Of a stretch of 34,543 nt of DNA, positions 1 to 8,665 are shown piece after piece (position 1 is the first letter of the stretch; every line of letters begins with the position of its first letter). A program made the translations under genes and the position numbers. Origin of the DNA: an uncultured Bacilli bacterium (GTDB lineage: Bacteria > Bacillota_I > Bacilli_A > RF39 > UBA660); assembly GCA_947626695.1 (NCBI GenBank), contig CANQTE010000007.1, forward strand, positions 1 to 34,543, read 5' to 3'. The notes below the pieces were generated by a model, which searched no databases, had not been told where the DNA came from, and saw nothing but the letters and a program-made list of their open reading frames with translations.

Positions 1-1
1 A

Positions 2-940
2 AACATAAATAAAAAAGGCACTAAGTGTTATGTTTATTTAGATATCAAAAATGGCATATCTGGAACAGAATTATTAGGAAAATATACTGTAAATAGTACA
101 AGTGATGGATGTCCTGAATATGCTGATACTCCATCAGTAACAAGTGTAAAATCTTCAGGAAGTTTGCTCTGTAAAGGAAAAGATGATTTTGGAGATACAT
201 ATTATTTTAGAGGAAATCCAACAAATAACTGGGTTAAAATTGGAAACTTTTACTGGAGAATAATAAGATTTAATGGAAATGGAAGCATAAGATTAATATA
301 TTCTGGAAATGGTAGTGCTCAGACAAGTGGAACAGGTACTCAATTAAGTTCTACCTCTGCATATAATAGTTCAAATAATAATGCACAATATGTAAAATAT
401 GATAATAGTACTATAAAAGGTGTATTAGACAGTTGGTATGATACTAATTTAAAGAGTACTTATGGCAGTAAGGTGGATGGATCTGCTGGTTTCTGTAATG
501 ATGTAGACAATGGCTCAACTTCTAGCAGTTATCAATATTTTAAACCATATGTCAGAATAATAACTAATAAAAGACCAACATTTAAATGTAATACTAAAGA
601 TAATTTATTTACAACAAGTGGTAATTCAAATGGAAATCAGAAATTAACAAACCCGATAGGATTGATTACAGTGGATGAAGCAAATTTTGCTGGAGGTCTT
701 GGAAGTACAAATAATAAGGGTTATTACTTATATACTGGTCAAGCCTACTGGACCATGTCTCCTAATTTTTTGAGTGGCAGTTATGCTCACATGTTTCCTG
801 TGCTTAACGATGGCACCCTCAACGGTGACTACTATGTGGACAGCTCGTTGGGTGTCCGTCCTATCATAAATTTAAGGGCTGATACTCTATTTAAAGAAGG
901 TGGAACTGGTATTTCTTCTAATCCATACATCGTAATTTAG
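2..940 (+). CDS. Surface/secreted protein with lectin/FGE-like C-terminal domain (5'-truncated by window edge), paralog of 1650..2939
   Basis: Frame is open from base 2 (NINKKGTKCYVYLDIKNGISGTELLGKYTVNSTSDGC...) through ORF 164..940. Closely similar to the C-terminal two thirds of 1650..2939 (NNWVKIGNFYWRIIRFNGNGSIRLIYSGNG; YWTMSP...GVRPIINL). Confidence 0.85.
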   Translation, partial: NINKKGTKCYVYLDIKNGISGTELLGKYTVNSTSDGCPEYADTPSVTSVKSSGSLLCKGKDDFGDTYYFRGNPTNNWVKIGNFYWRIIRFNGNGSIRLIYSGNGSAQTSGTGTQLSSTSAYNSSNNNAQYVKYDNSTIKGVLDSWYDTNLKSTYGSKVDGSAGFCNDVDNGSTSSSYQYFKPYVRIITNKRPTFKCNTKDNLFTTSGNSNGNQKLTNPIGLITVDEANFAGGLGSTNNKGYYLYTGQAYWTMSPNFLSGSYAHMFPVLNDGTLNGDYYVDSSLGVRPIINLRADTLFKEGGTGISSNPYIVI

Positions 941-974
941 CTTGCTTAAGTAGCTCTAATTCATACTTAAGCAT
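941..974. repeat. 34-bp hairpin repeat copy 1 (CTTGCTTAAGTAGCTCTAATTCATACTTAAGCAT)
   Basis: Identical to 2952..2985; perfect 9-bp stem GCTTAAGTA/TACTTAAGC, 11-nt loop; just 3' of the paralogous CDS in both cases; no T-tract follows. Confidence 0.9.
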
Positions 975-992
975 GATAGTGAATATTTCTCA

Positions 993-1041
993 AAAAAATA
1001 CTGTTATAATTATTTTTTAATAATTAATCGCAGTATTTTTT
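993..1041. terminator. Putative bidirectional terminator between convergent genes
   Basis: Inverted repeat AAAAAATACTG (993-1003) / CAGTATTTTTT (1031-1041) between convergent CDS ends at 940 (+) and 1040 (-). Confidence 0.5.
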
Positions 1042-1492
1042 ATTTTAAATATTTAGGATTATCTATTCTTCCAAGTAAATAATCCGCAGAAATATTAAAT
1101 TTATGACATATTGCATATAAAAAAGAAGTAGGTATAGTAGTTTTACCTAACTCATATCTACACCAAACTGAGTGGTCAATATTTAAAAATTCTCCCATTT
1201 TTACTTGAGTATAATTTTTTTCAATACGTAATTCTTTTAAACGTTTCTTTAAAATTTCTTTATTAAAACTTTTTAATGTCTTATTATAATTTTTATTATT
1301 TGTTAGCTCAAATATATAATCAATAGATATATCAAATATATCACAAAACTTAATTAAATTTTTTAAAGTTATTGTGTCATGACCTTCTTCGTTCATCCCA
1401 TATGTTCCAATAGCTATATTTAATTTTTTAGCAACTTCTTTTTGAGTTAGTTCCATTTCTTCCCTTATATCACGTATTTTTGTTAATTCCAT
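1040..1492 (-). CDS. XRE-family transcriptional regulator with two tandem HTH domains
   Basis: Two HTH_3-like segments in one chain: IRDIREEMELTQKEVAKKLNIAIGTYGMNEEGHDTITLKNLIKFCDIFDISIDYIF and LKELRIEKNYTQVKMGEFLNIDHSVWCRYELGKTTIPTSFLYAICHKFNISADYLLG. Confidence 0.85.
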   Translation of the reverse strand: MELTKIRDIREEMELTQKEVAKKLNIAIGTYGMNEEGHDTITLKNLIKFCDIFDISIDYIFELTNNKNYNKTLKSFNKEILKKRLKELRIEKNYTQVKMGEFLNIDHSVWCRYELGKTTIPTSFLYAICHKFNISADYLLGRIDNPKYLK

Positions 1493-1566
1493 ATCTTCTT
1501 CACCAATTTAATTCTATCAACATTTTTTAGTCAATAGTTTATTTATAGGAAAATAACACATTTTTA

Positions 1567-1595
1567 TTGACAATTTATAATTGAAAGATTATAAT
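1567..1595 (+). promoter_or_regulatory. Sigma-A-type consensus promoter for 1650..2939
   Basis: TTGACA (1567-1572), 17-bp spacer, TATAAT (1590-1595). Confidence 0.75.
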
Positions 1596-1605
1596 TTTAG
1601 TATAA

Positions 1606-1621
1606 ATTAGAAATTTCTAAT
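1606..1621. promoter_or_regulatory. Putative operator palindrome
   Basis: Perfect 16-bp palindrome ATTAGAAATTTCTAAT just downstream of the -10; additional half-site ATTAGAAA at 1632-1639; adjacent divergent XRE gene. Confidence 0.5.
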
Positions 1622-1649
1622 ATTATTGATAATTAGAAAGAAGGAAAAA

Positions 1650-2939
1650 ATGGAAATTGAAAAGTTAAGTAAAGGATATTTTAAAAAATTTATTATAATA
1701 GTCATAGCTATAAGTATATTTGGAGTTATATTTATAAATAGAAGTAAAGCTAAGTATAGAGTAACACAAAGTATACAAGTAGTGAGTGGTGAGGTTAATT
1801 ATACCAACCCTGATTTTAGTATGCTAGGTGTAAAATTACAAAGTGCAAACGGTAGTAGTGATTATGTTTCGGCAAGTAATAATGAAGTACCTACAAGTGG
1901 TTATAAATTAAAACCTTTAGGTGATGGCGCAACTGATAGTTATTGTACCATTAATGGAACAAGAAATAATACAGGAATTACAATTGCTTATGAAAACGGA
2001 ACTGTAACTTTTAAAGGCATAGCAGACCAAGGAACTAGATGTTATTTGTTTTTTGACTTACAGACTAATTCAGAGTTATTAGGTAAATATGCAGTAAATA
2101 GTACAAGTGAGGGATGTCCTAATTATGAAGATGCACCATCAGTAACAAGTGTAAAATCTTCAGGAAGTTTATTTTGTAAAGGAAAAGATAACGATAATAA
2201 AGATACATATTATTTTAGGGGAACCACAACAAACAACTGGGTTAAAATTGGAAACTTTTACTGGAGAATAATAAGATTTAATGGAAATGGTAGTATAAGA
2301 TTAATTTATTCTGGGAATGGTAAAGCCGAAACAAGTGGAACTGGCACACAGATAAGTACCTCTGAATATAATAAATCATATGATAATGCACAATACGTAA
2401 AATATGATAATAGTACTATAAAAAGTGTATTAGATAGTTGGTATAATACTAATTTAAAAAGTGCTTATGGCAGTATGATGGATGGAGAAGCAGGTTTCTG
2501 TAATGATGCTGATACTGGTTCTTCTATCTATTATTTTAAACCATATGATAGAATATTTACTAATAAAACACCAACATTTAAATGTAATACTAAAGATAAC
2601 TTATTTACAAGAAGTGGTTATTCAAATGGAAATCAAAAATTAGCGAACCCAATCGGTTTAATTACTGCGGATGAAGCAAGTTTTGCTGGAGGACTTGGAG
2701 GCTCAAATAATACTGAATATTACTTGCATACTGGTCAAAATTACTGGACAATGTCTCCGGCTTATATTCATAGCAGTGGTTATGCGAACGTGTTCATTGT
2801 ACATAGCAGTGGCAGTTTCGACAACTACATTTTGCATAACACTATGCCTGGCGTCAGACCTGTCATAAATTTAAAAGCTAATACAACATTTAAATCAGGT
2901 GGAAATGGCACTTCTAATAATCCATACGAAGTCGAATAA
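1650..2939 (+). CDS. Surface-anchored/secreted protein with hypervariable lectin/FGE-like C-terminal domain
   Basis: ATG at 1650 with upstream AGAAGGA; N-terminal hydrophobic segment (FIIIVIAISIFGVIFI); C-terminal YWTMSP-x-YANVFIVHSSGSFDNYILHNTMPGVRPVINLK. The ORF-track TTG start (1626) is less likely. Confidence 0.85.
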   Translation: MEIEKLSKGYFKKFIIIVIAISIFGVIFINRSKAKYRVTQSIQVVSGEVNYTNPDFSMLGVKLQSANGSSDYVSASNNEVPTSGYKLKPLGDGATDSYCTINGTRNNTGITIAYENGTVTFKGIADQGTRCYLFFDLQTNSELLGKYAVNSTSEGCPNYEDAPSVTSVKSSGSLFCKGKDNDNKDTYYFRGTTTNNWVKIGNFYWRIIRFNGNGSIRLIYSGNGKAETSGTGTQISTSEYNKSYDNAQYVKYDNSTIKSVLDSWYNTNLKSAYGSMMDGEAGFCNDADTGSSIYYFKPYDRIFTNKTPTFKCNTKDNLFTRSGYSNGNQKLANPIGLITADEASFAGGLGGSNNTEYYLHTGQNYWTMSPAYIHSSGYANVFIVHSSGSFDNYILHNTMPGVRPVINLKANTTFKSGGNGTSNNPYEVE

Positions 2940-2951
2940 GCATATAAATAA

Positions 2952-2985
2952 CTTGCTTAAGTAGCTCTAATTCATACTTAAGCAT
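2952..2985. repeat. 34-bp hairpin repeat copy 2
   Basis: Identical to 941..974. Confidence 0.9.
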
Positions 2986-2990
2986 ATATC

Positions 2991-3015
2991 TAGGTGATTA
3001 CTCTCACCTATTTTT
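2991..3015 (+). terminator. Rho-independent terminator
   Basis: TAGGTGA (2991-2997)/TCACCTA (3004-3010) stem followed by TTTTT. Confidence 0.75.
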
Positions 3016-3196
3016 ATTTACTCATAAACTCTAAATTATAAACAATAAATTATTTTTTGGTCAACCCTTTTTTTTCCTAATTTTTCATTATAAACTAAAT
3101 ATTTACATCAATATAAATAATCTTTCTTATTTAATCAACTTTTTCTTTTCATAAACAATAATTTATAATATAATATAAATAGAAAAGGTGATAATC

Positions 3197-4582
3197 ATGA
3201 AAATATATAATACAGAAACTCACAGAATAGAAGAATTTATTCCTTGGGAAGAAAACAAAGTTAAAATGTACACCTGTGGTCCTACTGTTTACAGTTATGC
3301 TCACATAGGTAATCTTCGTACCTACATCATGGAAGATATTTTAGAAAAAACACTTCGCTTTCTAAACTATGATGTAACTCGTGTTATGAATATCACGGAT
3401 GTTGGGCACTTAAGTAGTGATTCTGACACAGGTGAAGATAAAATGGTTAAAAGTGCTAAAAAAGAACATAAAACAGTTTTAGATATTGCCAAATTCTATA
3501 CTGACGCTTTTTTCCAAGATTTATCTAAATTAAATATTAAACGTCCTGAAATAGTAAGCCCAGCAACAGAAAATATTCCTGAATATATTAAAATTATTTC
3601 TAAATTATTAGAAACAGGCTATGCTTATGCCTCTGGTGGTAATATCTATTTTGATACATCTAAATTAAAAAACTACTATCGTTTATCTAATCACATTAAA
3701 GAAGATTTAATAAGTGGTGTAAGAGAAACTGTTGAAGAAGATACCAACAAAAAAAATAAAACAGACTTTGTTCTTTGGTTTACAAAATCAAAATTTGATT
3801 CTCAAGACTTAAAATGGGATAGTCCTTTTGGAGTAGGTTATCCTGGTTGGCATATTGAATGTTCTGGTATATCTTTAAAATATCTTGGACCCCATTTAGA
3901 TATTCACTGTGGAGGAGTAGATAATATATTCCCTCATCACACCAATGAAATAGCTCAATCTGAAAGCTACACAGGAGAAACTTGGTGTAAATATTGGGTT
4001 CACGGAGAACATTTAAATGATTCTACTGGTAAAATGAGTAAATCAAAAGGCCAAACTTTAACTGTATCTTATCTAGAAGAGCTCGGCTATAATCCTTTAA
4101 GTTATCGTTTTTTAGTCTTACAAAGTCATTATCGCAAACAACTAACATTTACTTTTGATGCTTTAAAATATGCGGAAATTGCTTATAATAAATTAAAAAA
4201 TAAAGTACTTAGTTTAAATGAAAATGAAGAAATTGACCAAACTATTAAAGAAGAATATCTAACTTCATTTAAAAGTTACATAAGTGATGATTTAAATACT
4301 GCAAATTGTATAACTCTTATTTATGAAGTTTTAAAAAGTAATACTAATGATACTACTAAAAAAGATATTATTAAAGAATTTGATAAAGTTTTATCTCTAA
4401 ATTTAACTGTAAAAGAAAAAAAAGAAATTGACGAAAATTATATTAATGATATGATTGCCAAAAGAAATAAAGCTAAAGAAAATAAAGATTACGCTCTTGC
4501 AGACTCTATTCGCGAGGAATTATTAACAAAAGGTATTATCTTAAAAGATACACGTACTGGTACTATTTATGAAATAAAATAA
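3197..4582 (+). CDS. cysS: Cysteinyl-tRNA synthetase
   Basis: MKIYNTETHRIEEF..., CGPTVYSYAHIGNLRTY (HIGH region), HGEHLNDSTGKMSKSKGQTLT (KMSKS); RBS AAAAGGTG before ATG 3197. Confidence 0.95.
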   Translation: MKIYNTETHRIEEFIPWEENKVKMYTCGPTVYSYAHIGNLRTYIMEDILEKTLRFLNYDVTRVMNITDVGHLSSDSDTGEDKMVKSAKKEHKTVLDIAKFYTDAFFQDLSKLNIKRPEIVSPATENIPEYIKIISKLLETGYAYASGGNIYFDTSKLKNYYRLSNHIKEDLISGVRETVEEDTNKKNKTDFVLWFTKSKFDSQDLKWDSPFGVGYPGWHIECSGISLKYLGPHLDIHCGGVDNIFPHHTNEIAQSESYTGETWCKYWVHGEHLNDSTGKMSKSKGQTLTVSYLEELGYNPLSYRFLVLQSHYRKQLTFTFDALKYAEIAYNKLKNKVLSLNENEEIDQTIKEEYLTSFKSYISDDLNTANCITLIYEVLKSNTNDTTKKDIIKEFDKVLSLNLTVKEKKEIDENYINDMIAKRNKAKENKDYALADSIREELLTKGIILKDTRTGTIYEIK

Positions 4583-4599
4583 ATTAAAGGAGGTTTTTA

Positions 4600-5232
4600 A
4601 TGTCAATATTTATTGAAATATTATTTATTTTTTCTATCTTAATAATTATACTTGCCCATATAGGAATACGTATAATATATAATGAACTTAAAGAAACACC
4701 CAATAAAAGTAAATTATCTGGTTTTGAAATAGCTCGCTTTGTCTCAGATAAAGTAGCAAAAGAAGAACCCCATATTATAAAGAAAAAGGGCCATCTTTTA
4801 GACCATTATAACTATGAAAGAAATGTTATTAAATTATCAGAAGAAGTATTTGATGGTACAGATATTTATGCTGGTATCGTGGCATTCACGGTGGCTCTAG
4901 AAACAGACCCTAAAAGAACTCGTGCAAGTGTTGGTCATAAAATGTCTGCCTTTTTGTGTTGCACATCTTACATAATGATTACCATCGGAGCTTTTCTAAA
5001 TGATGCTAAGTTTATTCACTTTGGCTTTGTCCTTTTTATCTCTGCTCTTGTTTTAGAATTATTAATACTAAATTTATTTGGTAAAACAAAAAAAGAAATG
5101 GAAGAAACTTATAAATTAGCAAAAGAAGAAAAGTTAATTGTTCCCTATGAAGAAAATAAAGAATATCTTATATTAATTATTCTAATAAGTATTGCTAACC
5201 TTCCCTATCGCTTCATTAACTATTTTAGATAG
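4600..5232 (+). CDS. YugP-like (Zn_peptidase_2-related) membrane protein lacking HExxH
   Basis: LSGFEIARFVSDK...HLLDHYNYERNVIKLSEEVFDG resembles YugP LTGAEVARRIL...LSDHYDPRTKTVRLSPEVY; the expected HEVGH position reads FTVAL. Confidence 0.65.
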   Translation: MSIFIEILFIFSILIIILAHIGIRIIYNELKETPNKSKLSGFEIARFVSDKVAKEEPHIIKKKGHLLDHYNYERNVIKLSEEVFDGTDIYAGIVAFTVALETDPKRTRASVGHKMSAFLCCTSYIMITIGAFLNDAKFIHFGFVLFISALVLELLILNLFGKTKKEMEETYKLAKEEKLIVPYEENKEYLILIILISIANLPYRFINYFR

Positions 5233-5281
5233 AAATAGTTTAAAAACTATGCTATAATTAAATTAAGAAAGGTATATCAAA

Positions 5282-7873
5282 ATGAAACACATAACAAAAA
5301 AAACATTAATTGAACTATTTATTATAATAATGCCTATCATAGATATCTTAAATACTATAACTGGTATAAGCCTCTCTCTTTATTTTAGAGGTTTGTTTTT
5401 AGGTATAGTTTTATACTTATTCCTATTTAAAACTAATAGTAAATATAAAAAAATATCTTATGTTTTCTTACTTATAATAGCCATTTTCTCAGGGATTTAT
5501 ATTTATCACTATTATACTTTAAATGGAACATATGAAATAGTAGAAGAAATAACTACTTTAATTAAATTTATTTATCTTCCTATATTGATATCTAGTTTAT
5601 TAAATGTTTATGATGAAGAAAAATTAAATATCAATAAAATAATGCTTAATCTATCTCTAATATATATTGCTTTAATAATACTACCAACACTATTTGGTAT
5701 ATCTTTACCTAGTTATGAATATGCTAAAAAAGGTTACAGTGGTCTTTTCTATTCTCCCAATGAACTTGGAAGTATATTAGCAATATTATCTCCATTTGTT
5801 ATTTTAAATATTCAAAATAAAGATAAAAAAATTATTAATATAATAATTTCTGTTTTATTTATCATTACAAGTTTTATTTTAGGTACTAAAGCTCCTATCA
5901 TTGGATTAAGTTTAACTTTAATCGCGGCTATATGTATCTCTATTTTACGCCTAAAAACTAAATCTAAAAGTATATCTAATATATTTATTAATATAAGTTT
6001 ATTAATAGTAATGCTTTTAATCTATAATAATTCTTATCTCCATTATAATTTAACTTATCAACAAAATAATTATAATGAAAATAATATTTTAGAAGAAATA
6101 AACCCTGATGAAGTAGATGAACTTTTAAGTAATAATAATTATATAAATTTCCCTGTTAATACTTATAATACTAAATATATTGATAATAAATTATTAAATT
6201 TAATTTTTAGTAGTCGTAATGTTTATATGAAAGAAAATATAGCTAAATATCAAAATACTATATTATCTAAACAAATATATGGCTTAACTCTTGGTAAAAC
6301 TCCTAATAATTTTGGTCGTACTAATATGTCTGAATTAGATATAATAGATATCTTTATTTATTATGGTATCGTGGGTGTTTTAGTTTTATTGTTATATATT
6401 TTTGTCATCGCATGTTTAACTTTTATTAAATTTTGTAAAAGGTTCTTTACCAATATCGAAAATAATTTCCTATGTGAAGTAATATTAAGTTTTGCTATTG
6501 GCCTTGCTTTATCTATTACCGCCGGACATACTATAAGTGCTCCAGCAGTAAGTACAATACTTGCTCTATCTATAATATATATTGTTAATGAATTTAAATT
6601 ACTTGCTAAATTTAAAAAAGTTAATTTTAAACCTGTAATAATAGTTACTATTCTTATTCTAACCACATCTTTTATTATCATTAATAGTAGCAATAAAGAA
6701 TATTATCTAAAAGCTTCTTTAAAAAATAATACCCTTTCTTTTAATAAAGAAATTATGAAACTTAATGAAGAAACAATTAGTTATAATGGTATTACTGATA
6801 AACTAACTTATTATGTTCCCAAACAATATAAAAATTTACAAATAATTCATGTTTTAAGAACTTTTAATGATAATACTATAAATTACTTTACTGTAATTAA
6901 TAATGATAATATTAATGCTAAAATAGATATTCTATTAGAATATGATTATGATACTACAGAATATTATAAAAATAGTTTATATATTAAAGGAAAAGAAAAT
7001 ATTCAAGTATCTAATACTTATCACTATATATTAAATAAAAATGATATAAGTAGCATTAATAAATATTCCATAAAAACTCTTTTAAATGAAAGTAAAGACT
7101 ATCTTGTTAAAGATAAATTAATTACTAAAAGTATTGAAACAAAAGCTTATTCTTCCGCGGATACTTATATAATTTCTTCTCCTCATTTACTTATAAACAG
7201 TAATGAAGAACTAAACTGGAACTCTTTTAATGGTACTTATGAAAATATAACTAAAAATGTTTATGCTAAAACTTTAAGTAATGTTTTCCTAGATTATACT
7301 TCTTCTTACTATAATGATATTATTTTAAATAATTATTTAATGAGTTTATATAAATACTCTAACTATCGTAAATATATCTGGTATCAAGATTGGGACTTAA
7401 CAGGTAAACATGATAATCTATACTTAGATTTAAATTTAAATTATAATATAGCTCATACTTTAAATAACTTAAATATTAATAATGAAATATCATCTAATAT
7501 TGTAAATTTAGTTAAAAGTAATTATGAAAATAACACTTATACAACAACTAAAAATGGTATTATATTTAGTAATATTTATGACCCAACTTTTAAAAATCAA
7601 GTTATCTTATTAAATATTTTAATAGAATATAACAAAATAAACCCTGATAAAGAACTAAATAATATTATTACTAGTTTATTAAAAGAATTAGAAAACCCAA
7701 GTTGGCAGACTAAAACTAAAATTCATGAATATTATGAAGATAATAAATATAAAGGAGAAATAAAAAAAGAAGATATCTTAAATGAATTAACTATTCTAAA
7801 AGATAATTTAAAAAAGATAAATAAAAATACAACTAAAATAGAAGAATATCTAAAACTATTAGAAGAAAATTAA
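5282..7873 (+). CDS. O-antigen ligase/Wzy-like polytopic membrane protein with large C-terminal extracytoplasmic domain
   Basis: Multiple TM segments, YSGLFYSPNELGSILAILSPF motif typical of Wzy_C/O-antigen ligase-like proteins; about 380-aa soluble C-terminal extension; locus context. Confidence 0.7.
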   Translation: MKHITKKTLIELFIIIMPIIDILNTITGISLSLYFRGLFLGIVLYLFLFKTNSKYKKISYVFLLIIAIFSGIYIYHYYTLNGTYEIVEEITTLIKFIYLPILISSLLNVYDEEKLNINKIMLNLSLIYIALIILPTLFGISLPSYEYAKKGYSGLFYSPNELGSILAILSPFVILNIQNKDKKIINIIISVLFIITSFILGTKAPIIGLSLTLIAAICISILRLKTKSKSISNIFINISLLIVMLLIYNNSYLHYNLTYQQNNYNENNILEEINPDEVDELLSNNNYINFPVNTYNTKYIDNKLLNLIFSSRNVYMKENIAKYQNTILSKQIYGLTLGKTPNNFGRTNMSELDIIDIFIYYGIVGVLVLLLYIFVIACLTFIKFCKRFFTNIENNFLCEVILSFAIGLALSITAGHTISAPAVSTILALSIIYIVNEFKLLAKFKKVNFKPVIIVTILILTTSFIIINSSNKEYYLKASLKNNTLSFNKEIMKLNEETISYNGITDKLTYYVPKQYKNLQIIHVLRTFNDNTINYFTVINNDNINAKIDILLEYDYDTTEYYKNSLYIKGKENIQVSNTYHYILNKNDISSINKYSIKTLLNESKDYLVKDKLITKSIETKAYSSADTYIISSPHLLINSNEELNWNSFNGTYENITKNVYAKTLSNVFLDYTSSYYNDIILNNYLMSLYKYSNYRKYIWYQDWDLTGKHDNLYLDLNLNYNIAHTLNNLNINNEISSNIVNLVKSNYENNTYTTTKNGIIFSNIYDPTFKNQVILLNILIEYNKINPDKELNNIITSLLKELENPSWQTKTKIHEYYEDNKYKGEIKKEDILNELTILKDNLKKINKNTTKIEEYLKLLEEN

Positions 7874-7882
7874 GAGGTAATT

Positions 7883-8605
7883 ATGAATAAAGAAAATATA
7901 TTAGGTATAGATGTATCTATAACAAGCTATGAAGAGTTAAAAAATAATATTGAAAAAGATATTAAAAATAACAAAAAATCTTTTATCGTAGCCATAAATC
8001 CTGAAAAAATATTAAAAGCTAGACAAGATGAAGATTTAAAAAATTTATTAAATAATGCTACCTATCAAATACCAGATGGCATTGGAGTAGTATATGCATC
8101 AAAAATTAAAAAAGGAAAAATAACTTCTCGTATTACAGGTATAGATTGTATGGATATGTTATGTAATCTTGCAAATGAAAAACAGTATAAAATATTTATG
8201 TATGGTGCCAAAAAAGAAACAATTCTTAAAGCTAAAGAAAATCTTATAAAAAAGTATCCTAATATCAAAATAGTAGGAACAGTAGATGGTTATGAAAAAG
8301 ATAATGAAAAAATAATTAAAACTATTAATAAAAGTAACGCAGATATTATTTTTGTCGCTTTAGGTTCTCCTAAACAAGAAAATTGGATAACATCTAATAT
8401 GGATAAATTATGTGTTAAAATATATCAAGGAGTTGGAGGCTCATTTGATGTTTTAAGTGGAAATATTAAAAGAGCACCTAAAATTATGCAAAAACTCGGC
8501 TTAGAATGGTTATACCGTTTAATAAAAGAACCCAAAAGAATATTTAGACAATTAAAATTAATTAAATTTTTATTCTTAATTATCTTTAATAAGAAATCAA
8601 AATAA
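7883..8605 (+). CDS. tagA: WecG/TagA/CpsF-family glycosyltransferase
   Basis: INPEKILKARQDEDLKNLLNNATYQIPDGIGVVYASK, ITGIDCMDMLC, ADIIFVALGSPKQENWI. Confidence 0.88.
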   Translation: MNKENILGIDVSITSYEELKNNIEKDIKNNKKSFIVAINPEKILKARQDEDLKNLLNNATYQIPDGIGVVYASKIKKGKITSRITGIDCMDMLCNLANEKQYKIFMYGAKKETILKAKENLIKKYPNIKIVGTVDGYEKDNEKIIKTINKSNADIIFVALGSPKQENWITSNMDKLCVKIYQGVGGSFDVLSGNIKRAPKIMQKLGLEWLYRLIKEPKRIFRQLKLIKFLFLIIFNKKSK

Positions 8606-8665
8606 TAAAAAGATTGCAATAACTAAAATAATAATATATAATTAAAATAAGGAAGTGAAAAAGTT

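Noticed and set aside
2671-2868. 65-aa plus-strand ORF inside 1650..2939
   Set aside because: Alternate frame of the surface protein CDS, no RBS or recognisable product.
3016-3196. T-box riboswitch upstream of cysS
   Set aside because: No recognisable T-box sequence or GNC specifier/antiterminator layout; only AT-rich spacer.
6361-6693. Minus-strand 110-aa ORF inside the Wzy-like CDS
   Set aside because: Antisense to a confident CDS, low-complexity hydrophobic translation of AT-rich DNA.
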